Assembly: GCF_030272615.1 (NCBI RefSeq)
Contig: NC_081412.1
Span: 39,176,791 to 39,240,790, forward strand
DNA length: 64,000 nucleotides
Source: Cryptomeria japonica
Lineage: Eukaryota > Streptophyta > Pinopsida > Cupressales > Cupressaceae
Direction of reading: 5' to 3'
Each line of letters opens with the position of its first letter. The first letter of the stretch is position 1. This document shows, piece after piece, positions 21,665-32,243 of this stretch. The position numbers and the translations under genes are program-made. The notes below the pieces were generated by a model. It was not told the origin of the DNA. It saw only the letters and a program-made list of their open reading frames with translations, and ran no database searches.

Positions 21665-23180
21665 GAGAGATGACATCAATTTGAGGCGTTTTGTCAAATA
21701 GTTCATTGTGCCTTGTGATGATTTCAAATTCTAGATGTATGTCAACAAGACATTTATGATTATAACACCTAACAAAGTCCTTTATCCTTTGTGCTTTGAT
21801 GGATGTCTATACTCTAATCATAGCTCCCATTTTGGTACGTGAAAGGAAGATTGTAGGTAGAGCTCATTGAATTTAGTTTTGTGGCTACCAAGTGCATTTG
21901 CTCGATAATTTCTAAATCTTTCTCAACGAATCTATTTTCCCTTTATGCCGCAGTCATTGCACTCCACCAGATGATATTCAAACTTTCATGTGCCTAGTCT
22001 GTGCTTCCATGATCTGAATCATTCCGGATTAAACTTCGCATGCAGTGATACACTTCAAAACGTCTATGAAGCATTCCCTTCAAATAGGTCACCCGCCTTG
22101 TCTTATTCTACCATATTTTGCATGCATGTTTGCAGGGCAATTGCATTTGCCTAAAAAAATTCTAAAGCTTTTTAAAAAAAAAGACATCGTGCTCGGTTAT
22201 TGCATCACATGAGATGACATCTCTTATATACATTCTGTTAAATAAATAATATGCAATGTCAATGCTTCCACATCTCCTATGCAACATCTGTGAAACAATT
22301 CACGTGCATTGTCTATGCTTCCATATTCTGCAGTTGTTGCATTCTTCAAACATGGCATGTCGTGAGATGACATCAATTTGAGGCATTCAATCGAACATTT
22401 TGCATGTGTGCCGATATGCTTTGATGAATGTCAATACCCTGTTTCAAAGCTTTTTTTTTTAACAAATCCATTTTGTGGATATCCTGCAATCATCACATTT
22501 CACCGGATGACATTTCTTTTGAAGCATACTGTCAAATGGTTCGCAGGCCTTTTCTATGCTTCTACGCTTTATAAATATTCTGCGATCAAAGAATGCCATG
22601 AGATAACATTCTTTTGAAACATTCTGTCAAACAGTTCAATGCGTTGTCTACGCTTTTACTTTTTGCAGACATGTCGGCTAGGGCAGTTACAACATAGTCA
22701 TTATACTTTGATGGATGCCGATACTCTTTTCAGAGCTTTCATTTAAGCACACGCAGGGAGGATGCTGGCGTAGGTTACATAGTTTCGCTCTCATAAGCAT
22801 CGACTGCAGTTACTTGAAAGTTTCTAAAGCTTTCTCATCAAATCCATTTTGTGCATATGGTGCAATCATTCCATGAAGAAATAATTCTCGTGCCTTGACT
22901 ATGCATGCACATTTTGCACGAATGTCTACCATAGCACTTCGAATAATAATAGCTGATAAAAATCCCGTTATTTGAATACTTTGTTAATCATTAATGATCT
23001 CTGACTCTGCATTCTCACCTCCGCCCGCTAATTGATGTTTCTCGAAAACCTTCTTCCCACCATTCATATGCGTGACCATCTACCAAAGCATTTCACACTA
23101 TAACATCTTTCGCCCAAAAACCACTTTCATAATACTTTTCAATGCAGTGTGCATACTCTGTTCGTGGTCTTCTTGAAATT
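21665..23180 (-). pseudogene. decayed PPR relic, minus strand
   Basis: No long frame survives. The reverse complement still shows repeated PPR phrases in several frames: WWSAMTA with VEKDLEIIEQMHL near 21.9 kb, ATALADMSAK-like and NALNCLTECFKRM-like stretches near 22.6 kb, and MIAPYAQNGFDEKALETFK followed by ASILPACA-like DNA near 22.75-22.85 kb. The order and wording match the PPR pseudogene at 2531-5073. It is much older than that copy, with many frame changes and stops. It begins just beyond the right edge of transposon copy A, so copy A may have landed in or beside it. Confidence 0.65.
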
Positions 23181-23898
23181 AGGTTTTTTTTTTTTAAACA
23201 GAATGGGTTAAGAAGTTAGAAAAACTAAGCATCTGAGCATAAGGTTGGGAATGCTTTGTTTCCAAGCCACCCTAACCTCTATGTGAGAGGTTATGATTTT
23301 GAGTTAAGAATGCTCCAAAACAGAGCAGACTTAATCTTTTTTGTGGAGGTTACAAATTTTGGTTAGAATGCTTTTTCTCTCAAAGGTTATGATTTTGACT
23401 TTTAGGAGTCGTTGACCATGAAGTGGGAGAAAGGGGATGAGAGGTATTTTAAAATAATTTTTTCCCTCCAAAATGATCTCAATAGGAAATATAGAAACTA
23501 ATTTAAATATTTTCCATTATATTTATTACCCAATTTAGGAAAAATGACCATAGCTTTTAAATTGTAAGGAATTGGGCTCTGAAATTTGAAACACATGTTG
23601 ATGGTAGGGAAATGAGTAAATAAAATCATTTATTCCTCATGATGATACCTAGGGTGAGGGATTTTAATTATTTGCGAGTGAGGGATATCAAAATTTGAAA
23701 GTTTAAAATATGGCAAACTATGAACTCGGTTCAAGAAAAAATTGGTCATGTGGTATAAAAGGATGCTTAGGACATTTTCACAAAATGATTTCTTTCAATT
23801 ATTTGTAGTTTTTGAAAATCATCCATTTTTCATATTTTGACTGACAACGACCTTGGATCACATGCTCACTCGTTATGTATAGATACATATTTGGGTTT
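23181..23898. other. intergenic DNA, no gene seen
   Basis: AT-rich spacer without a legible gene. It may be internal or 3' debris of the LTR element that follows on the minus strand, but no family signature is visible. Confidence 0.35.
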
Positions 23899-26352
23899 TC
23901 ATTCAACATTGAGACCAATTTGAAGTTCAAATTTTAGGTATGTCAAATATGGGTCAACATTAGCATAGCTATAAGGACTCTTAGTGGGATTCCTTCCTTG
24001 AATCGTAACGATGGGCTTTTTTGGAGTACTAAAGGAATCATGAATATATCCGCCTTGAACCGTAAAAATAGGTTGATTAGGAAGAGGTGAAGTTGGGGAG
24101 GAAAAGCACATTGGTAAACAAAAATAGGTTTTCTCTTTTCATTCAAATTGATCATATTGATTAACCTTTTGGATGCATTATTCTTGTTTGAAAGTTTAGG
24201 CAAAGACATAAAGTCATCAAGGGCATCATTCAACAAAGCATGATCATAGTGACTGAAAGGCTTATCTTTGGACTCAAAAGGAGACATAACATCATAGAGG
24301 GAATCATGGGAGTCAACCATGTTGCTAGATCTAGTGGAGGAGTTGATAGGAATGTGCCCATGAGAGGAATCATTCAACTTATCTTTCTCTTCAGCACAAA
24401 ATGACATAGTAACAAGGTTGATTGATTTTTGGCAAAATGAGGGTTAAGAAGGCTTAGGGCTCAAAACATTATCTATAGATTCATCTAATTCATCCTTACT
24501 AAAATCATAATCAACAAAATTGCATACATCATCAAAACCATGAACATCTTGCAAATATAAATCTCACAATTTGAAATGAAAATTGCATGAAACTCAAACA
24601 CACAATGCAAGGAAAATGAAAGAAACCTATCTCTTTTTTTTATGTTTTGAAAGAAAATGAAATAAAATAGATCTATATCTAACAATACAATACAATGAAA
24701 ATGAAATTGGTTTCACGTCGGGTTCACCAAAGATGTGTAGCGGAAAAAGTGAGACTAAGTATGGAAACCCTAATCCCACTCTCATGCACACTCATGGAAT
24801 ACGAAAGAGCCTAGGGAGGTAACCCACGTTGGATACTTCTTATGAGAAAGAGAGAGTTGTGGATTACCTCTTAGGTTTTATATTCCTTTGTTGTAAATGA
24901 GAGATGAATGATGCAAAATACAATCTAACCTAGAAAGCAAGTAAGCAAACAAACCCTAATTTGAGAATGCATATCAAAGCAATTGATTCAATGTTGAAAA
25001 GTACAGATCAAAAGGCAAAATTAGAGGTGCACCTTTGTTTTAAATCTGAGCGGAAATTTATGGGACCACGGTGCCACGCCACTATCCTGATTTTGTACTT
25101 TGGGAGCTGCAACTGATAGGAGAGATTTTGAGGCCTGCAAACTGTTGTTCTACCAAGTCGTGCTGATAGAGGGAAGGACCATGGTGCCACGCCACTGTGC
25201 TAGGTAGGAACAAGGCACCATGCCCCTGTCCTTGGGGTTTCTGCCAAGATTTGCAACCCAGAATTGTCCCTGTGTGCTCTTCCGATCCCGAAACTTCTAG
25301 CTATGCTCAGATCTAAACTTGTACCTGGAGCTAAAAAAGAGGGTTTGGGGTGGATATATAGGGTTTTTCCTTAGTCAAACCCCCATGTTGGTTATTTCCA
25401 CCTCCATGAATAGTCGATAATGTACTGAAAATGTGTGCGCAAGAACCTTGTGTGTGTGCAAGATCCTAAGAATCAAAGTAAACAACCTAGATCAACCCTA
25501 AAGAGTAAACCCTAATTGCTTATAATTGACAAAGTAAATGCTCTAAATCCACAGTGCAAAGTGATCTAAAGCATGAATATGAGTCAAAATAAAGGTTATG
25601 CAAAGACATGAAAATAACATGAACCATACCCAACCCCAAGGGAGAGGTACAAGTCAATCGTTAGTCGGTGATAAATGATGCTTGACGAATGTTTGATGGA
25701 TGAATGTTTAATGTTGTTGAAGACTTCAAGGCTCTACTCTTTCACTGCAATGAAGGCTCTCATGCTCCAAAAACCTGTTATTAGATTCTTAGAAGAAGAC
25801 CCCTTCAAATGAAGAAATAGAGCTCTTAAGTATGAAGCCCTAGATCTTAATTTCATGTTTAGGCCGACCTAGGAATTAAATTTCCCGCTGATCTTTTGGG
25901 GTTAAGCATTATTATATCATAAGATTGTGCTCCCAAAGTTTCTGGGAAAAAGTCGAGGACCATGTGCATTCCCACCACAGTCTGACCAACTTTTCATTAA
26001 ATTTATGGGACCGTTATATATGATGATATTAGAGCACATCCCGAAGTTACATTTGATTTAGATATGTTTTGATATGCGAAATCAGGCCCAAACGGTCAAA
26101 ATAATATATAATTAGGGTTTATGATTAAATGATTCATTGGAGGAATAAGATGAAAAGGGGCACACTTAGGGTAAAGGGCCCAACTTTATAATATGTAAAT
26201 CGATGAGACGTGACCTTAGATTAAATTAAATTAATTAATTAAATTCTTAAAGGGGAATTATAAATGCAAGATGCAAGACACACTAAGGCGGGTGCTAACC
26301 TAAGTGTGAAATTGTACCACCCTAGCAAGGGTGTACAATTTACGACACTACA
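23899..26352 (-). mobile_element. LTR retroelement fossil, 5' part (inserted in copy B)
   Basis: Read on the minus strand, a 1.6-kb LTR (26352 to 24734) is followed by a primer-binding-site-like TGGTGAACCCGACGTG (about 24729-24714) and then a gag-like reading region (about 24.4-23.9 kb). That reading region carries an Asp/Ser-rich N terminus and no recognisable pol domain. The upstream LTR edge falls inside the transposase of copy B. ATAAG next to that edge fits one half of a 5-bp target duplication. The downstream half of the element and its other LTR are missing, so it is a broken fossil. Superfamily is not certain; the long LTR and its style suggest Ty3/Gypsy. Confidence 0.6.
24734..26352 (-). 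repeat. 5' LTR of the fossil inserted in copy B
   Basis: On the minus strand it starts TGTAGTGTCGTAAATTG at 26352 and ends GCTACACA at 24734, so it has TG...CA ends. It includes an internal pair of similar phrases (GGTGCCACGCCACT at about 25069 and 25173). Its sister LTR is not in the window, so an age from LTR divergence cannot be read here. Confidence 0.65.
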
Positions 26353-27860
26353 ATAAGAGAAAAAAGTAAGTCATTAACTATAAGTAGAACAACATTGCAT
26401 TTAAGAATTAGATAGGTGGAGGAAAATAGATAATCCTAACAATAATTCTCTTTGGGCGTTCTCGGGTAGACTACCACATAAAGACAAGGTTGTTGTTGAT
26501 GCACTAAAAACATTAATTGAAACTTTTTGGCACGATAACACAAGGGTTTCGCCTAACCAAAGAAGTGTTGTTAGAAAGCGAATTGGATCTAGAAATTGTG
26601 AGCCACATGCCAAACATTTTTTGGATATAAGTCAAATAAAATTTTATGAAAGATTCCTTCAAAATTTTCCTCAAATAAGAATTAGTCAATTTTTTTTGAA
26701 ATAGCAAAACCTTTTTATCTTAAGATTAATCATGTATGCATCACATGTTTTTGTAGGATGCATATTGAATTTTCCATGCACTATGATATTTATCGTCATA
26801 TATGTTGTACTTTGCACACTAACAATGTTTTGCAGGAATGCAATATACAACCACCTCATAAGTCACCAAGAGAATTTATTTCAAGTGTGTTAAGTAAAAG
26901 AGATGATGGTTGCATTTATTATAAGATGATGTCTTTGAAAGGGTCTTGTGGTGCATGTGGTGGTTTGCAACATTTGCCAAGATGTCTACATTTGGATAGC
27001 ACACATGAAATTGGTAAGAAAATAGTATCTTTTAGAAAGTACAAGACAATGACATATGGGGTTAAAGACGGAAAATAATTGAAGAGATGTGAGTTAGTGA
27101 AAAATGATATATGTGTAGATGATTTTATGAGAATGTTTAAAGAGAAACTAGTTTATGAGTACATAATGCATACACATAGAGCTCGATGGTTAGATGAGCA
27201 ATTCAAGTTATGCAAGGGCACGTTTCCTCTTGGTACCATTGTCTCTATAGCTGATTTTGCTGAAAATTTTCACTACAAGCTCAAATTGAAGTGCAATCTA
27301 TGTATTACCATTCTACACAAGTTTTTGTTTTTGTACACATAGTGTTAATGCATGTAGTTGATGGTACATAGGAGGATAGAAAGGTTGTAAGAGAGTATCA
27401 CTTCTACATAAGTGACGATCATACACATTCGTCAAAGTTTGTGCAAGGATGCTTTAAATTTTTCTATGATAGTTTAAGGGAAAGTAACATATGATACAAG
27501 AAACACATAATACGGTCAAGCAATTGCACCTCACAATTTAAATATGCAAGGATGTTCTATTGGTTGAGTAGGATGCATGTGACAAGCGGTGTACAACATT
27601 TTTTGAATTTGACTGAGGCTGGACATGGAAAGGGAGAGCACGATGGTGCAAGAGCATGCGTAAAAAGAGCCCTAGCTAGAGAAGAATTGAAGTACGAAGG
27701 TGGTTCTGAGTTGATAGATGCAACAACAATTGTGCGATGGTGTAACTCTATAATGGGACTAGGATATGCAAGTAAACCAATGGTTCATAGATATTTTTGG
27801 TTGGTCACTAAATCTGACATTGAAAACTATCAATATTGTTGTATAATTGCAGGATCCAGT
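26353..27860 (+). pseudogene. transposase-like gene of copy B, central and C-terminal part
   Basis: The reading overlaps copy A's gene (SLWAFSGRLPHKDKVV, FWHDNTRVSPNQRSVVRKR, HFLDISQIKFYERFLQNFPQ, CGACGGLQHLPRC) and then supplies the part lost there. That part has VSIADFAENFHYK near 27.25 kb, EYHFYISDDHTHSSKFVQG near 27.4 kb, SSNCTSQFKYARMFYWL near 27.53 kb and EAGHGKGEHDGARACVKRAL near 27.63 kb. The acidic residues in DFAEN, the expected D of SDNCTSQFK (here S) and the GHGKGxxDG block are plausible catalytic positions of a DDE/D-type transposase. That is inference; I cannot name the superfamily. The copy is disabled by a frame change near 26.7 kb and stops near 27.08, 27.34 and 27.5 kb. Its tail runs directly into the end of ORF1 of the opposite strand, so the intergenic spacer and the last ORF1 exon are deleted. 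Confidence 0.6.
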
Positions 27861-27889
27861 AAAATGAAATGTATATTACCTCATCTGTT

Positions 27890-30800
27890 GATCGAGGATC
27901 TACTATCTTCTTTGTCTTCTCCTTGTCAGTCTTAGGAGTTTTCTTGAACACAAACTTCAAAGGATCCAGGTTATGACTAAACTGCGAAGGGGCCTATTGT
28001 AGATTAAATATAATTAATACAATGTACTAACATATATAGATCAAAAACACTAAAGAAATACAATATAGAGAACAAAAGTGTACCGGAGCTTCAAATGCTT
28101 CTTCAGTAGGCTGAGGAGTGCTCGCCATTGCTGTGGCTATTACCTATACGGAAAATGATTAAAGATTAAATACAATTAATATAATGATAAGTATTGTAGG
28201 TTAAATACAATTAATGCAATATATAAAACAAAAGTGTACCAGAGCCTGAAATGCTTATCCAGTACATGGAGGAGGGCTAGCCATTGATGAAGCAACTATG
28301 GATATTTCCTGTATGAAAAATGATAAAATTATAATTTCTCACAGGTTCACATGTACACATGCATTTAATCATCAAATCAAGAAAATAAAGTAGAGATACA
28401 TACCTCTACTCTCTCTTGATCCTTGAGCATATCAAGTGCATTCAACAATTCTACAAAGCCCAATGACCGTTGTATATAAAACATACAAAAAACACTAATC
28501 AATCTACAAATTCCAACTAAGACAATTGCAACATTTTCAAACAATTGTACAATTAAAAAAGTGTTCAATTACCTTCTTCTCACGTTTAGGCATCGTTGAG
28601 CATTTCTTTTGCTGAGGATGAGGCCTAGACATGGAGGGGGGTACCCTAAAACAAACAAAATTAACATGAGATATTAGTAGATAATATTAAACATAATTTA
28701 ACAATTCTAAAATTAAATGACTTGCATATCCCATCAAAAGAATACATAAAATAATGTGTACAAAATATGATACCACATAGCTTTGTAAGCCAAAATCGAT
28801 CACTGAGAGCATGACATCATCAATGTGGGACATTTGGTCTCTTGTCAATGCCTACAAAACAAAAACTTATCAAGCATTAAAGAGAGTTAGTATATCTTAT
28901 AATTTTTTTGAATTCAAAGTACTATATTATTTTAACATGTTACAAAATTTATACATCAGGCATCTAAGTTGTAGCTGCAATAAGTGCGAGAGGAATATCA
29001 GATGGTGTATTAACACCCATTGCTGCATCGTGAAATGCATATTGTTTGTATCAATTTAAATTGATCTATAAATAAAAATTCATTTACAATTACAAATTTG
29101 AAGGGACTGATGAATAAAATGTTATGAATTATGTAGTCACATAAATCTGTCCATTTTAATTAAATGAATATTTTCTATTTATTTGATTAAAAATCCACTA
29201 GCCATCAGTTAATTAAATATTTATTTAATTAAATTCTTCTTCAAAAAATTCTCCTATTAATTAAATAAATTATTCAATTTATTTTAATTAATTCATTAAA
29301 CCAAAATTCACAATCAATTAAATGAATAAATCCTATTTATTCAATTTAATCCCCTTTCCTCTTTTAAATAAATTAAATAAAACATTTATTTAAATCATTA
29401 AAATCCCCCCCACTTGCATTCTCCTAAAAATGCAACTTGCACCTATTTATTGAAATAAATGAATTTTATTTTAATAAAAATCCTATTTTCTCTCACCCAC
29501 CAAACCCACTTGCAATCCTAACCCCCTTCTAGATTCTTCTAACCCCTTCCTAATTAGTCTAATGCATCCCCTAAATATTGTCACATTCCTAAGCAACTTG
29601 GAGTCACTTCTCAAAGACTCCAAAGTCTTTGAAAAGCATTAATTGCTTTGTGTGTTAAAAAATTTAACCTCTAAAGTCTTCCAAACCACTAATGGCTCTT
29701 ACATGACCATTTATGGTTAAATCCACTTGCACCCATGGTTAGGGACTTTGACCCCTAACTCAACCCTCATGTAACCCATGTGTCTCCTCAAACATTTATT
29801 GCTTTGACCATGGTTATCCTCACTAACTCTTGCACAAGAGTTTATCCATTGGATAAAAATATTATTCTTTGAATAATGAATTTATTCACTCAACCCAACA
29901 TTGGCCTTAACTCCCAAGTTAACCCTCAGGTCATGTCAAGTATTTAATGCTTCTTCCCTCTCCTCTCAACCCATCTCATGTTGACACTTGTCATCCTGGG
30001 ATTGGGTTGAAAGTCCTCACATGGATTGAATACCATCCAATCCTGACCCTTGTTGAGATTACTCAATCTCAACCATCCATTGCTCCATTTTTCCTATAAA
30101 TAGAGCTCACATTCCTGATTTTCAAATCCTCAAGCATTTAGCATTCTTAGTCATAATCCTAAAAACTTGTATGCATTTACAATATAGTGAATTTTAGAGA
30201 AAGAACATTTAGCATAAATAACAATCATTTTGGACTAAAATTAATCATTCTCATTTCATAGCATCTAATTAGCTTGATTACACTTGCATAGCATTTAGAT
30301 TAAACATTTGTCAATCTTAAACCTACATAAGGCATCCATAGTGCAAAAAGCTGCTGAGAGCTACACTAATTTGGAACTTGGAGAGGAGAGGAACAAGGAA
30401 GGAGAAGCTACCGGCACGGTAGAGAGCATATGGAAATGTTTAGTTACTTTTTGTAGATTCCTTAAGCTTTCTATTTGTTTAGTAGTGTCTTTCTTGATAT
30501 TCTTTCTTAGGATAGTATTCAATCTTTGATTTGCTAACACTAATGACTAACTCTTGTCTCTTGTGTCTCCTTGTGTGTGTTTAGCTATCAAAATAGGTTT
30601 TTACTAATCCTTCCATTTTGTAGAGCATCAAATTCAAATCAACACACCTATGTCTGCGTCTAACTAGCAAACAACATGTCCATCAATTCATTGGTCAGCG
30701 CCACATCCTCACTTGTGTGAGTTTGACATCTACTCTCACAAATCGTACACAGATGGGATGTGGAACCATCTACACTAGCCTCGACATCCATCCCTGTGCA

Positions 30801-31805
30801 TATGCCTGAGCAAGTGGGACACACATGCTCAATGGGATGATCAACGTTAGCTGCCTCAACTAATGTATCATTGTCTAGGCCAAGAGGGTGTGCTAACTGT
30901 GTCCCATGTTGGATGATTGCATCATTCAATGTTGTGGCCGCTTGAAGATTCTATAGCTCCATTGACTCTTTCAGGGCTATTGGGACCGTCACATGCACCT
31001 TGGGTTTGGGTGCTAGGGGGCGACGACTCCGCGGGTCTATTACCCTACATGCTCCATCTATCTTGGGCAGAGATGCCACCTCTACCATGGAACTCTCTCA
31101 TATTAAAATAATTAGGCCACTCATTGAGGACAAACTCACAATATACTTTCCTCAAAAAATATAATGGAACCTCAAAATTATTATAAGGTGGTTTGTGAAA
31201 GACCATCCACCACCTATTCCAAAAGAGATTCTTCATTTGCACATTGGTACACTAATGTATGGGAAACCTCTTTCCATTAAGAGGTAAGGACTCAATAGTT
31301 CTAGGATCAATAATAAGAGCACTAATGTGTGCTTTACTTTTTTCTTTCTTTTCAGTGCATCATATGATAACCCATCAACATAATAAGTGTGACACCTATC
31401 CCTATAGTTTCCCCATTTTGTAATCTGACTCGAAACTGTAGTGGCACCATTAGCCAATGTTTCTAGGCTAGTGGCAAGGGATAAATGATGCTTAAGCTTA
31501 GATGCTTTCAATCTATTAATCAGTCTAGTTATTTTAGTAGTGTTTTGTCTTAGCTAATTAAGAAAATCCTCTTGTGTAGCTATTGTAGGGTCTAAAGGAG
31601 GAGCTAGAGGTGTATCTTGAGGGTTTTGTTATGGGTTTTGTTGTGGGTTTTTCTATGGGTTTTGAGGTGTATCTTGTTGTGATTCTGGATTTTCAGAATC
31701 TGATATTGGTAATAAATAATTTTTAAAATAACTAATCAAAATCAACAAATTTAAATTAAAAATATAAATAAAATTTATCAAATGTGCAAGAAAAATTTCC
31801 ATGGC
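27890..31805 (-). pseudogene. transposon ORF1 and exon-like blocks of copy B
   Basis: The main exon (31690 to 30660) matches copy A: a HHLSLATSLETLANGA helix, YRDRCHTYYVDGLSYD, QMKNLFWNRWWMVFHKPP, and the Cys/His cluster HVCPTCSG ... HLCTICESRCQTH, ending DMLFAS. The first exon with ATG is probably at about 31803. Downstream blocks at about 29.0, 28.8, 28.6, 28.45, 28.3, 28.1 and 27.95 kb correspond one to one with those of copy A (for example SLGFVELLNALDMLKDQERVE and FKKTPKTDKEK). Frame changes and stops show it is dead, and its terminal exon is missing. The agreement of blocks and AT-rich gaps between two diverged copies is the main evidence that the gene is spliced. Confidence 0.6.
29131..30630 (+). 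mobile_element. solo LTR inside copy B
   Basis: Comparison with copy A shows an insertion of about 1.5 kb between GTTATGAATT and AATTCAAATC, with AATT repeated at both sides. The insert begins TGTAGTCACATAAATC and ends GAGCATCA, so TG...CA. It is AT-rich at the 5' side. It holds a good TATA region CCTATAAATAGAGCTC at about 30093-30108, followed by transcript-like DNA. No internal retroelement coding region is present. This is a solo LTR fossil left by recombination between LTRs; its family is not determined. The first words resemble those of the LTR at 24734-26352. Confidence 0.65.
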
Positions 31806-31939
31806 GTCTAGGTGTGAAAATATGTAGCTTGTGAGTGGTTTGGAACAAAAAAACCCCTAAAACTCACTCTCGATTGAAGAAGAAAAAAATACAGTCAACT
31901 ATCAAAAAAAATTATTGACAGGGATCGTGCATGCGGTCC

Positions 31940-32150
31940 TTTAGCAACTAAAACCGCATACATGGTCCTAGTTCTTAAAAGACCGCGTACACGGTCTTAT
32001 TTCCTAAAGGACCGTGTACACGTTTTTGTCCCTTTAAGCTCGAGCACAATGAACCTAACCGCGTACGCGGTCTTATTTCCTAAAGGACCGTGTACGCAGT
32101 TTTGTCCCTTTAAGCTCGAGCACAATGAACCTAACCGTGTACGAGGTTTT
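31940..32150. repeat. subterminal palindrome cluster of copy B
   Basis: GACCGCGTACACGGTC at 31981, ACCGCGTACGCGGT at about 32058 and ACCGTGTACGAGGT at about 32134 recur with a 76-base period, with ACCGTGTACACG and ACCGTGTACGCAG between them. The linker CCCTTTAAGCTCGAGCACAA is repeated exactly. The core CGCGTACGCG is the same as in copy A, but the outer arms differ (ACC...GGT here, AGC...GCT in A). Confidence 0.85.
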
Positions 32151-32243
32151 TTAAAATTTTAAAACTACAAACACGGTTGCTGTTTTTTCAACTTTTTATT
32201 TGGTGTGTCCACTTTTTTGCACACCATCTTGGTGCACACACTC

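Larger units (their letters stand above)
8816..21670 (+). mobile_element. two-gene DNA transposon, copy A (unnamed family)
   Basis: The left end starts GTGTGTGCA. Over about 90 bases it matches the reverse complement of the sequence ending near 32243, so both are the same terminus. Inside come palindromic subterminal repeats (8950-9115), ORF1 on the plus strand (9271 onward, with exon-like blocks to 17813), a transposase-like gene on the minus strand (19800-21109), and again CGCGTA palindromes near the right end (21527-21626). A matching terminal inverted repeat at the right was not found, so the right edge is approximate. An LTR-type element (11316-17239) and a 360-bp tandem array (18347-19800) interrupt the copy; the array replaces the C-terminal half of the transposase. 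Copy B at 26353-32243 lacks both interruptions and confirms the layout. Confidence 0.7.
26353..32243 (-). mobile_element. two-gene DNA transposon, copy B (unnamed family)
   Basis: Copy B is in opposite orientation to copy A. Read on the plus strand it holds the transposase-like gene (26353-27860), the exon-like blocks and ORF1 on the minus strand (27890-31805), a cluster of palindromes (31940-32150) and the terminus (CACACAC end near 32243). The terminus is the inverse of copy A's left end over about 90 bases (shared AAGATGGTG, AAAGTGGACAC and CAGCAAC/CAAGCAAC words). The left part is cut off by the LTR fossil at 26352, so the transposase N terminus and that end are missing. A solo LTR sits at 29131-30630. 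Confidence 0.7.

Noticed and set aside
8816-21670. Polinton or other virus-like large DNA element
   Set aside because: No DNA polymerase, capsid, ATPase or protease motifs are seen; only a transposase-like gene and ORF1 are present.
31962-32162. 66-codon frame in the copy B palindrome cluster
   Set aside because: It results from the 76-base repeat and has no counterpart in copy A.
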